Origin: Arthrobacter wenxiniae
GTDB lineage: Bacteria; Actinomycetota; Actinomycetes; Actinomycetales; Micrococcaceae
Length of the DNA: 64,000 bases
Assembly: GCF_013376105.1 (NCBI RefSeq)
Contig: NZ_JAAMFM010000014.1
Location: 33,439 to 97,438 of the forward strand
Direction of reading: 5' to 3'
The notes under the pieces are model-generated. The model was not told the origin of the DNA. It was given only the letters and a program-made list of their open reading frames with translations, and did not search any database. Both the position numbers and the translations under genes were made by a program. Shown here in pieces: positions 1 through 8,211 of this stretch (positions are counted from its first letter, which is position 1; every line of letters starts with the position of its first letter).

Positions 1-21
1 TTTCTAGTGGGCAGTGGAGAC

Positions 22-1458
22 ATGGCGAACAAGAACAGCAAGCCGGAACAGACCGGCGAGCCGGGGACACCCGAAGGCGGCGCCGCGGAGGCGACTGAAA
101 CCGCCGCGGAGGAGGCTGAAACCGCCGCGGAGGAGGCTGAAACCGCCGTGGCTCCGGCGGGCGCGGCGCCGGCCCTGCCGGAGGTTGGGCTGGAGCTGTC
201 CGCGGCGACCGGCGACCCCGCATCCACTGGCGCCGTGCAGACCATTGCCCCGGTGACTGCAGCTGCCCCGGTGACTGCAGCTGCCCCGGTGACTGCAGCG
301 AAGGTCCCGGCGCAGCCGGCGTCAGCGCCGCCGGCGGCGGTGGCCACGGCCGCCACGGACATGCCGCAGTCCACCGTGGCGCCCACAGCCGCGGCGGCAG
401 CTGCGGGGGCTACAGCGCTTGATGACCCTGCACCCATGTATGTGGAGGACTACGCCGCGGCGTTTGGGGCGCCGGCGGAGGCGGCGGCCGCACCCCATCA
501 TGGTGCCAGTCCGCGCCGGCAGCGTGAGGACGGCCCGGAGCCGGCCGCGGCCCTGACCAGCGACAGACTGCTCAACAAGGTTGCCGCCCCTCCCGTCGGC
601 GGCTGGCGTCTCTGGCTGTACAAGGCCACCTTCGGCACGGTCAATGTGGGGGACTCGGACAAGGTCCGCCTGGAGCGGGCACAGGACAACCTGATTGCCT
701 CGCGGCTGGGGGAGCGCACGCGCTTTGTCCCCGTGCTTTCGCGCAAGGGCGGCGTGGGGAAAACCACAGTCACAACCCTGCTCGGCATGGTGCTTGCCGA
801 CACCCGCGAGGACCGCGTCATTGCCATGGATGCCAACCCGGACCGCGGCACGCTCTCCGACCGCTCGCCCGGCAGTGCCGACTTCACGGCCCGGAACCTG
901 GTCAAGGACCGCTTCAACGTCACCACGTTCTCGCAATTGTCGAGCTATGTTGCCCGCGACGGGTCCCGCCTTGACGTGCTGGCCAGCGACACGGACCCCG
1001 CCGTGGCGCAGGCCTTCGACGACTCCGACTACCGGGCCGTCACCGACATCCTCAGCAAGTACTATTCCATCGTCCTCACCGATTCCGGCACAGGCATGGT
1101 CCACTCGGTCATGAAGGGCACCCTGGAGAAGGCCGACGCCGTGGTGCTGGTTTCCGGGGGCAGCGTTGACGAGGCGCGCCTGGCGTCGGAGACGTTGTCC
1201 TGGCTCGAGGCCCACGGCCGGAACGACCTTGTGGCCAATGCCACGGTGGTGGTCAACATGTCCGGCGGGCAGACCCAGGTGGACATCGCCCAGATCGAGG
1301 AACACTTCAGGTCCCGAGTACGCAATGTCCTGCGCATTCCGTATGACAAGCACCTGGCGGAGGGCTCGCGGGTGGAGCTGGCGAAGCTGCGCCCCGCCAC
1401 GCGGCTGGCCGTCAAGGAGCTCGCCGCGGTGGTGGTTTCGGAGCTGACGCGCCCCTAG
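22..1458 (+). CDS. EspI-like MinD/ParA-family ATPase linked to type VII secretion
   Basis: A 478-residue protein. The first ~190 residues are Ala/Pro/Glu-rich and low complexity; the rest is a P-loop ATPase of the MinD/ParA class. The deviant Walker A motif KGGVGKTT lies near residue 240, followed by the phrase VIAMDANPDRGTL, which I recognise from mycobacterial EspI (ESX-1 locus), as is the later LTDSGTGMVHS. EspI-like proteins sit in type VII secretion clusters and are thought to modulate secretion by ATP binding. The ATG at 22 is preferred over the GTG at 7 because GGAG lies just upstream of it. The N-terminal region carries 21-bp and 18-bp in-frame tandem repeats. The rest of any secretion locus would lie left of the window, so the link is inferred from similarity. 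Confidence 0.8.
   Translation: MANKNSKPEQTGEPGTPEGGAAEATETAAEEAETAAEEAETAVAPAGAAPALPEVGLELSAATGDPASTGAVQTIAPVTAAAPVTAAAPVTAAKVPAQPASAPPAAVATAATDMPQSTVAPTAAAAAAGATALDDPAPMYVEDYAAAFGAPAEAAAAPHHGASPRRQREDGPEPAAALTSDRLLNKVAAPPVGGWRLWLYKATFGTVNVGDSDKVRLERAQDNLIASRLGERTRFVPVLSRKGGVGKTTVTTLLGMVLADTREDRVIAMDANPDRGTLSDRSPGSADFTARNLVKDRFNVTTFSQLSSYVARDGSRLDVLASDTDPAVAQAFDDSDYRAVTDILSKYYSIVLTDSGTGMVHSVMKGTLEKADAVVLVSGGSVDEARLASETLSWLEAHGRNDLVANATVVVNMSGGQTQVDIAQIEEHFRSRVRNVLRIPYDKHLAEGSRVELAKLRPATRLAVKELAAVVVSELTRP
82..299 (+). repeat. In-frame tandem repeats in the EspI-like gene
   Basis: Two short arrays lie within the N-terminal coding region. The first, at about 82-146, is a 21-bp unit encoding the repeated phrase AEEAETA. 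The second, at 250-299, is an 18-bp unit (CCGGTGACTGCAGCTGCC), nearly three copies, encoding PVTAAA. Units are almost identical at the DNA level, so slippage could easily change their number. Confidence 0.85.
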
Positions 1459-1699
1459 CCAGACTTCCGGCAGCGTTCGGGGCGGGCTTGGTGGGGGTCC
1501 GCGGCCAACACCCCTCCGGTCCCGCGGGTTTGAGGCGTCCTTCACGCTTTGTCGCGCCGGGAACGCAGCGGTAACGCGGCCAGTTCATACCGGTGCCCGG
1601 TTCACAGCGCGTCACCCGAGGCCGGACGTTAGCGCAATACCCGGCGCGCCGGCTGCCCCGCCAGGCGGCGCCGCAATTTCGGCGCCACCGCCAGGATCC

Positions 1700-2145
1700 G
1701 TGCTGGATTTTCGCGGTCTCGCGCACCGTTGCGAAGACAGCCGGCTGTTGCTCGCTCCCGCCTCCACCGTCATCGTGTTCGGGGCCGTGGTGGTGTGGAT
1801 CGTCATTGTCCTGCCCGGATTGGCTGTGCCCTGGCTCGCGCCCGTCGTCCCCGCCGCGCTCGTAGTGGACGTCACCATCTGGCTCGGTTACATCGTCCAG
1901 ACAGTGCGGGCAAGCCTGGGCTGCCGGCGCCGGGTGGACGTGTATGTGGCGGAGAAGGCGTCCGGCACGGTGTCCATGTTCAACGTCATGGGGACCCGAT
2001 TCCTCCTGGTGGACGGCGGCCCGGTTGCGGACCTTCAGGAGGCGCGGCGGCGGCCCAGGCGTACTTCGACACGCTGGATCCGCCCACCCGCCGGCGGCTG
2101 GTGACGGAACTGTCGTGTTCATCCGTTTCCGGCGGCCCAGCCTAA
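1700..2145 (+). pseudogene. Possible decayed membrane-protein gene
   Basis: One frame from 1700 encodes two hydrophobic stretches (VIVFGAVVVWIVIVLPGLAV and a following segment through LGYIVQTVR), then a soluble-looking stretch containing VDVYVAEKASGTVSMFNVMG. Near 2040 that coherent sequence ends, and a protein-like continuation (AQAYFDTLDPPTRRRLVTEL) appears in another frame, as expected from a frameshift. No intact ORF covers both parts. The family is not recognised. Proximity to the EspI-like gene would fit a relic of a secretion locus, but that is only inference. Confidence 0.35.
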
Positions 2146-2521
2146 CGTGTACTTCCCGCGGTATGAAGCTGTCCAGGCCCTTGAGCAGTCCTTTTCCTGC
2201 GTGACCAACGGAACGCAGCTCCCGCCAGGCACCTGCCAGGCCACCATTCAGGGCCGTGGCATCCTCGTCCGGGGGAACACGACCACCGGCCGGTACGGCT
2301 GCTGCTCGACCGGTGCCGGGGAAAGCGTCCACCTCTCCACCGACTTCCAGCTGGGCATTTTGGGTCAGCTCTCCGATTCCTCGATGTCGTTCGGTGACTT
2401 GCACAGCTGGCGGATCACAGACGCCCGGTTGCGACAGCGGTCAACGCGGGCCGGCAACACGAGCCGGGGCGGCAGCCTCAGCGGCGGCACCAAAACGGCG
2501 CTCCCCAGGAAGATGCCCGTT
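2146..2521. other. Gap without a convincing gene
   Basis: Between the possible decayed gene and the end of the acyl-CoA synthetase gene no frame on either strand gives recognisable protein sequence. A long plus-strand frame starting at 2147 runs on antisense through the synthetase gene and is not credible. The stretch may be further remains of the decayed gene. Confidence 0.4.
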
Positions 2522-4336
2522 CTAGTCGACCTTCCTGGCCGCGTAAATGTCCTCGACCACGGCGTCATAGTCCTTCAGGACCTGGGCCCGCTTGACCTTC
2601 ATGGACGGGGTCAGGTGGCCGGAGGATTCGGTGAAGTCGGTGTCGACAATCCGGAAGGACTTGATCGCCTCGGCGTGGGAAACGGACTTGTTGGCTGTGT
2701 CAATGACGCGCTGTACGGCGTCGATGACGGCCGGTTCCTTGGCCGCCTCGGCGACGGTGATGCCCTCGGGCAGGCCGTTGTGGCGCCCCCACTGCGGCAG
2801 GGCTTCCTCATCCAGGGTCACGATGGCGGCGATGAACGGGCGGTTGTCCCCGATGACCAGGCACTGGGAGACAATGGCGTCGGCGCGGATCTGGTCCTCC
2901 AGGAGGGCCGGGACCACATTCTTGCCGCTGGCGGTGACGATGATTTCCTTCTTGCGGCCGGTGATCTTCAAGAAGCCCTGCGCGTCCAGCTCCCCAATGT
3001 CCCCCGTGCGGAGCCAGCCGTCCACAAACGCCTCCTCGGTGAGGTCGTCGCGGCCAAAGTATCCCTTCATGACGCACACGCCCCGGGCCAGGATCTCGCC
3101 GTCGTCGGCGATCCTGACGGCGTTGCCGGGCAAGGGCGCGCCGACGGTTCCGATCTTGATGCGTTCGGGGCGGTTGACCGTGATGGGCGCGGTGGTCTCG
3201 GTCAGGCCATAGCCCTCCAGGATCTGCAGGCCGATGCCCTGGAAGAAGTGGCCCAGGCGCTCACCGAGGGGGCCGCCGCCGGACACCGCATGGCGGACGT
3301 CGCCGCCCATGGCCGCGCGGAGCTTGCCGTAAACCAGTCTGTCGAACAGGGCGTGCCTGGCCCGCAGCGCCAGCGGGACCCTTCCGCCCTGGCTGGCGCG
3401 CGAGAAGTCGATGGCCGTCCGGGCGGCCGCGGCGAAGATCTTGCCCTTGCCGTCGCCCTCGGCCTTGAGCGCCGCGGAGTTGTAGACCTTTTCAAAGACT
3501 CGGGGCACGGCCAGGATGAAGGTGGGCTTGAAGCTTTGCAGGTCCTCGAGCAGGTGCTTGATGTCCGGGGTGTGGCCCACCTTGGCGCCGGCGGCGACGG
3601 CGAGTACCGAGATGTACCGGGCGAAGACGTGCGCCATGGGCAGGAACATGACTGTCTGGGAACCCGGCGGGATAACGTCCCTGCCCAGCACGGCCAGCGC
3701 ATTCTCGCTGAGTTCCACAAAGTTGTGGTGGGTCAGCATGCAGCCCTTGGGCCGGCCCGTGGTGCCGGAGGTGTAGATGATCGTGGCCACGTCGTCGAGG
3801 CCGTTGGAGGTGCGGTGGACTTCCAGGACGTCGTCGGCAACCTCCCGGCCGGCGTCGCGCAGTACATCCAGGCCGTCGCCTTCCATCCGCCAGACGTCCT
3901 TGAGCGCGGCCAGACCCTCGTTGCGCGCTGCCTGTCGGACCACGTTCTCATGGGCTGCCGTCTCTGCGATCACGGCCACCGCCTGGGAGTCGCCCAGGTT
4001 CCAGGCCACCTGCGACGGCGAGGACGTCTCGTAGATCGGCACGGAGACGGCGCCGGCAAACCAAATGGCGAAATCGACCAGGGCCCATTCGTAGCGGGTG
4101 CGGGCCATGATGCCCACCCGGTCGCCCACCTGGATGCCGGAGGCGATCAGGCCCTTGGCAAGGGCGCAGACGTCGGCATGGAATTCCCTGGCCGAGATGT
4201 CCACCCATACGTTGTCGGCATTGCGGCGCGAGAAGAGGGCCGGATTGGTGTCCAGCCGTGCCTGGCGCAGCACAAAGTCGGTGGTGTTCATGGTCCTTGG
4301 GCTGACCACTTGGGCCGGGACGGAAATCTCGCGCAC
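2522..4336 (-). CDS. fadD: Long-chain fatty acid-CoA ligase (FadD15-like)
   Basis: A 604-residue AMP-binding enzyme that activates long-chain fatty acids to acyl-CoA via acyl-AMP. The P-loop signature YTSGTTGRPKGCMLTH lies near residue 187, the GYGLTET motif near 370, and the C-terminal hinge and lysine region (TGRKKEIIVTASGKNV) near 460. Length and motifs fit the bacterial FACS class close to M. tuberculosis FadD15. The start is a GTG preceded by AAGGAG at a 5-nt spacing. It is divergent from the glucokinase gene, with an 8-bp-arm palindrome between them that may be an operator. In mycobacteria fadD15 also lies in this neighbourhood, on the far side of aroG and the PlsC-like gene. Confidence 0.93.
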   Translation of the reverse strand: MREISVPAQVVSPRTMNTTDFVLRQARLDTNPALFSRRNADNVWVDISAREFHADVCALAKGLIASGIQVGDRVGIMARTRYEWALVDFAIWFAGAVSVPIYETSSPSQVAWNLGDSQAVAVIAETAAHENVVRQAARNEGLAALKDVWRMEGDGLDVLRDAGREVADDVLEVHRTSNGLDDVATIIYTSGTTGRPKGCMLTHHNFVELSENALAVLGRDVIPPGSQTVMFLPMAHVFARYISVLAVAAGAKVGHTPDIKHLLEDLQSFKPTFILAVPRVFEKVYNSAALKAEGDGKGKIFAAAARTAIDFSRASQGGRVPLALRARHALFDRLVYGKLRAAMGGDVRHAVSGGGPLGERLGHFFQGIGLQILEGYGLTETTAPITVNRPERIKIGTVGAPLPGNAVRIADDGEILARGVCVMKGYFGRDDLTEEAFVDGWLRTGDIGELDAQGFLKITGRKKEIIVTASGKNVVPALLEDQIRADAIVSQCLVIGDNRPFIAAIVTLDEEALPQWGRHNGLPEGITVAEAAKEPAVIDAVQRVIDTANKSVSHAEAIKSFRIVDTDFTESSGHLTPSMKVKRAQVLKDYDAVVEDIYAARKVD

Positions 4337-4415
4337 TTTGGCTCCTTAAATATGACAGTCCAAGTATGGCTTGGCCTTACTCTATCCGGCACACGCCACT
4401 GCCGGGCGGCCGCAT

Positions 4416-4435
4416 AAGTTACTCACCAGTAACTT
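4416..4435. promoter_or_regulatory. Candidate operator between fadD and glucokinase
   Basis: A perfect inverted repeat with 8-bp arms: AAGTTACT, spacer CACC, AGTAACTT. It lies about 80 bp upstream of the fadD start and about 65 bp upstream of the glucokinase start. Size and symmetry fit a TetR-family operator, a common way to control fatty-acid genes in actinobacteria. It can also be read as GTTAC-N6-GTAAC, loosely like a GlnR half-site pair. No regulator gene is adjacent. Confidence 0.5.
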
Positions 4436-4487
4436 TATGTTGTTTGGATCACACATTCAATTCGGCGGTGCCACAGCGGTTGGTGGC

Positions 4488-4493
4488 TAGACT
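4488..4493 (+). promoter_or_regulatory. -10 box of a probably leaderless glucokinase mRNA
   Basis: TAGACT ends exactly 6 nt before the ATG at 4500 and there is no Shine-Dalgarno sequence. Transcription would begin at or next to the start codon. The same geometry recurs at eight other genes in this window. Confidence 0.6.
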
Positions 4494-4499
4494 CTTGGA

Positions 4500-5552
4500 A
4501 TGCAGCAACCTCGCCCCGTCTTCCGGCCCCCCCTGCGATTTCCAGGACGGGCGCCCATCGGCGGAAGCCTGGCGCTGGGCATCGACATTGGGGGGACCAA
4601 GGTGGCGGCCGGCGTGGTGGATGGCCTGGGCAACATTCGCGAGGAACTCCGCCGGGAAACGCCAGGCCGCGACCCGCGGGCAGTTGAGGCCGTCATTGTT
4701 GAACTGGTGCGTGAACTCGGGACCCGGCACGAACTGCGCAGCGTGGGCATCGGCGCTGCCGGCTGGATGGACCTCGACGGCGGCACCGTGGTCTTCAGCC
4801 CGCACCTTGCCTGGCGCAACGAGCCGCTGCGCCAAAACCTTGAAGGCCTCCTGAACCGGCCGGTGACCCTGGCCAACGACGCCGATGCCGCGGCCTGGGC
4901 GGAATGGCGCTTTGGCGCCGGCCGCGGCCAGGACCGCCTCGTCTGCCTGACGTTGGGCACCGGGATCGGTGGCGCACTGGTGGTGGACGGGCGCGTGGAG
5001 CGCGGCAGCTTCGGCATGGCAGGTGAGTTTGGCCACCAGATCATCATGCCGGGCGGGCACCGCTGTGAATGCGGCAACCGCGGCTGTTGGGAGCAGTATG
5101 CCTCCGGCAATGCGCTGGGCAGGGAGGCGCGGGAACTGGCCCGGGCAAAGTCGCCGATGGCCACCGAACTGCTGGCCGCCGTCGACGGCATCGCTGAAGA
5201 CATCACCGGCAGTGTGGTGACCGAGCTGGCCCTGGCGGGTGAGGCGACGTCCCGGGAACTCGTGGAAGAGGTGGGGGACTGGCTGGGCCTGGGCATCGCG
5301 AACCTGGCCGCGGCGCTCGACCCGGCACTCTTCGTTGTGGGAGGGGGGCTGTCCGCCGCCGGCGACCTCCTGCTGGCACCGGCCCGGCGTGCCTACGCCA
5401 AGAACCTCACCGGGCGCGGGTTCCGCCAGGAGGCTGTCATAGTGGGCGCCCAGCTGGGGCCGGCTGCCGGGCTGATCGGCGCCGCCGACCTGTCGCGGGT
5501 GCGCCAGTCCGACCGCCTTGGCGTGCGCCGGCGCCGCAAGCGGCTGCGCTGA
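4500..5552 (+). CDS. glk: ROK-family glucokinase
   Basis: A 350-residue ROK kinase predicted to phosphorylate glucose with ATP, feeding glycolysis. An N-terminal phosphate-binding motif (GIDIGGTKVAAGVVDG) starts near residue 26. The sugar site (GTGIGGALVVDG) lies near 155, and the ROK zinc signature (HRCECGNRGCWEQYASGNAL) near 185. A later GGGLSAAGDLLLAPAR helps bind adenine. The first ~24 residues are a nonconserved-looking extension, so the true start could be slightly later. A TAGACT box 6 nt before the ATG supports this start with a leaderless mRNA. The window also has a separate polyphosphate glucokinase near 47 kb. ROK members include other sugar kinases and regulators, but no helix-turn-helix is present here. 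Confidence 0.88.
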   Translation: MQQPRPVFRPPLRFPGRAPIGGSLALGIDIGGTKVAAGVVDGLGNIREELRRETPGRDPRAVEAVIVELVRELGTRHELRSVGIGAAGWMDLDGGTVVFSPHLAWRNEPLRQNLEGLLNRPVTLANDADAAAWAEWRFGAGRGQDRLVCLTLGTGIGGALVVDGRVERGSFGMAGEFGHQIIMPGGHRCECGNRGCWEQYASGNALGREARELARAKSPMATELLAAVDGIAEDITGSVVTELALAGEATSRELVEEVGDWLGLGIANLAAALDPALFVVGGGLSAAGDLLLAPARRAYAKNLTGRGFRQEAVIVGAQLGPAAGLIGAADLSRVRQSDRLGVRRRRKRLR

Positions 5553-6146
5553 CTACACGACGGCGCCGTCGCCGCCGTCGTGGTCGCGGTTCTTGGGCAG
5601 CCGGTAGATCAGGTACGCCGTGCCGGCCAGGAAGGCCAAAATCACGCCGAGGACGCCCACCAGCGGCATGCCGCGCCAGAAGATGGCGGCCAGCACCAGC
5701 AACATGGGTCCTCCGGCCGCGCCGATCCACGAGAGCATGATGGCCGGATCGGCGCCCGCCAGGCTGGGCAGCTCTCCGGGCACAAATTCCTCGTCCAGGT
5801 CCTCAGCCTCATAGTCTCGGGGACCGCCCGCTGCGGCCCCGCCGGCGTCTTGATCGCCGGTGAAAGCCGGTTCCCCGGGCGCCGGAGAGAGTTGTTGGCG
5901 CCACACACCGAGCGGATCGAAGTCGCCCACGCCCCTGGCCCGGCCATCGCCGCCCACCGCGGCAGGGCCCGGTTCCGAGGCGCCGGGCGCGGCACCTCCG
6001 GCGGGAGCGGGTGCGCCGGCGTCGGCCGCCGCATCCATGAAGCTGTCATCCGGCTCCTGGAGGCGCGCCACCAGCTCGCGCCACACCGCCTCATCGCTGT
6101 CGCCGGCGGCCGGCGTGTCGTGGCCGTGGTCAGATTGCACCTGCAT
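5553..6146 (-). CDS. Membrane protein of unknown function
   Basis: A 197-residue protein. The first ~120 residues are acidic, Ala/Gly/Pro-rich and probably cytoplasmic and disordered. Two adjacent transmembrane helices follow (around IMLSWIGAAGGPMLLVLAAI and LVGVLGVILAFLAGTAYLIY), ending in a short charged tail. The start overlaps the end of the upstream hydrolase gene by 17 bp, so the two are probably one transcription unit and translationally coupled. It converges on the glucokinase gene, with the stop codons adjoining. I do not recognise the family; small two-helix proteins of this shape are common in Micrococcaceae. Confidence 0.75.
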   Translation of the reverse strand: MQVQSDHGHDTPAAGDSDEAVWRELVARLQEPDDSFMDAAADAGAPAPAGGAAPGASEPGPAAVGGDGRARGVGDFDPLGVWRQQLSPAPGEPAFTGDQDAGGAAAGGPRDYEAEDLDEEFVPGELPSLAGADPAIMLSWIGAAGGPMLLVLAAIFWRGMPLVGVLGVILAFLAGTAYLIYRLPKNRDHDGGDGAVV

Positions 6147-6879
6147 GCCTCCGAAAGAAGTCGCGGGACTGGGAAAATATCTGCTCCGCGTCGTTGTCCA
6201 TGGTCGCCACGTGGTAGCTGTTCATCAGCGGCACCACCTCGAACTCTGCCGCGCCGATGCGGGCCTTCAGCAGGTCCATGCTGGACTCCGGCACCACGTG
6301 GTCCACCGAGGAACGGAAGACGAGGGTGGGCGCCACCACGCTCGGCAGCAGCGCGATGGTGTCCGTGAGCAGCTTGCCCAGCTCATGGACGGCGGCAACG
6401 GGCGTGCGCGCATACGCACCTTCAGTGATCCCCGGCGCCTTGATGTCGTCGCCGATGGCCGGCGTGCTTTTGAGCACGTGTTTGAGCAGGCCGGAATATT
6501 TGGCCCGCGGGTCCCCAAACGTGAACACGGGATTGACGACGGCGACCCCACCCACCGGGTGCCTGGCCGCCACCCGCAGCGCCAGCGCGCCGCCCATGGA
6601 CAGGCCGGCGACAAACACGGTGTCGCAACGGGAGGAAAGTTCCAGGTAGGCGGCCTCAAAGTCGCGGTACCAGTGTTCCCACGGGGTGCGCGACAGGTCC
6701 TGCCACGTGGTGCCGTGGCCCGCCAGCAGCGGCATGTTGACGCAGAAGCCGGCATCGGCCAGGAAGTCGGACCAGGCCCGCATGCTGACGGTGGAGCCGG
6801 TGAAGCCGTGGCAGACCGCCACCCCGACCCGCGCCAAACTGCCATGTCCGTCCGAGCGGAACGATTGCGCCGTCGCCAT
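6130..6879 (-). CDS. Alpha/beta hydrolase (carboxylesterase / monoacylglycerol lipase type)
   Basis: A 249-residue single-domain alpha/beta hydrolase. The oxyanion HG region is CHGFTGS near residue 24. The nucleophile elbow is GLSMGG near 95. The acid is the Asp in SSVDHVVPESS near 190, and the catalytic His lies in NSYHVATMDND near 222. The closest style is the Est30/carboxylesterase group acting on short acyl esters or monoglycerides, probably in the cytoplasm. GGAGG precedes the ATG at a 4-5 nt spacing. It is first in a pair with the small membrane protein. Its neighbours handle acyl chains (FadD, PlsC-like), so a lipid-related substrate is plausible but not shown. Confidence 0.85.
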   Translation of the reverse strand: MATAQSFRSDGHGSLARVGVAVCHGFTGSTVSMRAWSDFLADAGFCVNMPLLAGHGTTWQDLSRTPWEHWYRDFEAAYLELSSRCDTVFVAGLSMGGALALRVAARHPVGGVAVVNPVFTFGDPRAKYSGLLKHVLKSTPAIGDDIKAPGITEGAYARTPVAAVHELGKLLTDTIALLPSVVAPTLVFRSSVDHVVPESSMDLLKARIGAAEFEVVPLMNSYHVATMDNDAEQIFSQSRDFFRRHAGAI

Positions 6880-7064
6880 GGGGCCTCCGTCAAGTCAAGT
6901 GCCATGAGTATATGCACCAAGGCTGTGCAGACACCAAAGGCGCTGCACACGCGCGTGACCGCCTGTGCCGCCTCTCTCACTAGACTACTGTTGTTACGGT
7001 CGATGCGGGTGCTCGCACTGACCACGCCTGGCTGACCCCGGCCCCGCCGGAGAGGAACTTTACA

Positions 7065-8063
7065 GTGATTTATTGGGTGCTCAAGAAGATCTTCCTCGGA
7101 CCGGTCCTCAAAATCCTGTTCCGCCCCTGGACCAAAGGACTGGACAACCTGCCCGCCGACGGGCCGGCAGTTTTGGCGAGCAACCACCTGTCCTTTTCGG
7201 ACTCCATCTTCATGCCGCTGATGGTGCCCCGGCCCGTGGTTTTCCTGGCCAAGAGCGACTACTTCACCGGGCGCGGCCTCAAGGGGCGGCTCACGGCCGC
7301 CTTCTTCAAGCTGACCAACCAGCTGCCCATGGACCGCTCCGGCGGCAAGGCGTCCGCCAACTCGCTGCAGACCGGCGTCGAGGTCCTTAACGGAGGCGGC
7401 CTGCTGGGCATCTACCCGGAGGGCACGCGCAGTCCCGACGGCCGGCTTTACCGTGGCAAGGTGGGCGTGGCGAAGCTGGTGCTCACCGCGAACGTGCCCG
7501 TGATCCCGGTGGCCATGATCGGCACCGACAGGGTCCAGCCGATCGGCAAGCGCATCCCCAACATCCGCCGCCTGGGCATCATTTTTGGCGAACCCCTGGA
7601 TTTTAGCCGCTACCAGGGCCTGCAGGACGACCGCTTCGTCCAGCGATCGGTGACGGACGAGATCATGTACGAACTCATGCGCCTTTCCGGGCAGGAATAC
7701 GTTGACTCGTACGCCAGCACGGTCAAGGAAAAGATTGCGGCCGAAAAGGCCGGCAAGGCTGCCGGCGCCAAGGCCGGGAAGGCGCCGGAATCCCCGGACG
7801 GCTCCGATGCCGCCAAGAAGGCGGCCGATGCGGTGCGGGTTGACCCGACCACCGCGGTGCCACCCGGAACGGTGACCGTCATCGGAGCGAAGGTGGAGCC
7901 GAAACGCCCCTGCCTCGAGCCCGGTGACGGCACGGAGGAGGACGGTGCCGTGGCGGACGCAACGGCCTCTGACGGCATGGCCTTGGACGGCCCGGCGGCG
8001 GACGACCCGGCAGAGGTCAAGGCCGTGCCGGACGAGGCGCCGCCGGAAGCGGCGCAACCGTAG
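7065..8063 (+). CDS. plsC: 1-acyl-sn-glycerol-3-phosphate acyltransferase (PlsC type)
   Basis: A 332-residue acyltransferase predicted to esterify lysophosphatidic acid to phosphatidic acid at the inner membrane face. The catalytic HX4D block is NHLSFSD near residue 44. The acceptor-binding block is GIYPEGTRSPDGRLYRG near 120, followed by VIPVAMIGTD. The catalytic part ends near residue 235. The last ~95 residues are an Ala/Lys- and Asp/Glu-rich tail of low complexity that is unlikely to be catalytic. The start is a GTG with GAGAGGA about 8 nt upstream. In M. tuberculosis the relative Rv2182c also lies near aroG (Rv2178c), matching the order here. Confidence 0.9.
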   Translation: MIYWVLKKIFLGPVLKILFRPWTKGLDNLPADGPAVLASNHLSFSDSIFMPLMVPRPVVFLAKSDYFTGRGLKGRLTAAFFKLTNQLPMDRSGGKASANSLQTGVEVLNGGGLLGIYPEGTRSPDGRLYRGKVGVAKLVLTANVPVIPVAMIGTDRVQPIGKRIPNIRRLGIIFGEPLDFSRYQGLQDDRFVQRSVTDEIMYELMRLSGQEYVDSYASTVKEKIAAEKAGKAAGAKAGKAPESPDGSDAAKKAADAVRVDPTTAVPPGTVTVIGAKVEPKRPCLEPGDGTEEDGAVADATASDGMALDGPAADDPAEVKAVPDEAPPEAAQP

Positions 8064-8199
8064 CTGGCAGCGGGTCCCGGATGCCGCCGTCGCAGGCCGT
8101 CGCAGGCAAGGGGTCCTGGGCAAGTGGTCCTAGGCAAGGGAGGCAGGCGCGGACCATCTCATGACGCGGACGCGTTGCCGCCGCGGCGGCGCGGAGGGA

Positions 8200-8205
8200 T
8201 ACTCT
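8200..8205 (+). promoter_or_regulatory. -10 box of a probably leaderless aroG mRNA
   Basis: TACTCT ends 6 nt before the GTG start at 8212. A possible -35 box, TTGCCG, lies at 8175-8180. The GGAGGG just upstream would be too far from the start to act as a normal ribosome-binding site. Confidence 0.5.
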
Positions 8206-8211
8206 TAAGGC

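Noticed and set aside
322..1545. Minus-strand 407-codon frame over the EspI-like gene
   Set aside because: Antisense shadow with His/Arg/Gly-rich sequence and no domain.
2147..4417. A 756-codon plus-strand open frame
   Set aside because: It lies antisense to the well-supported acyl-CoA ligase gene, and its protein sequence is Gly/Asp/Val-rich shadow coding with no recognisable domain.
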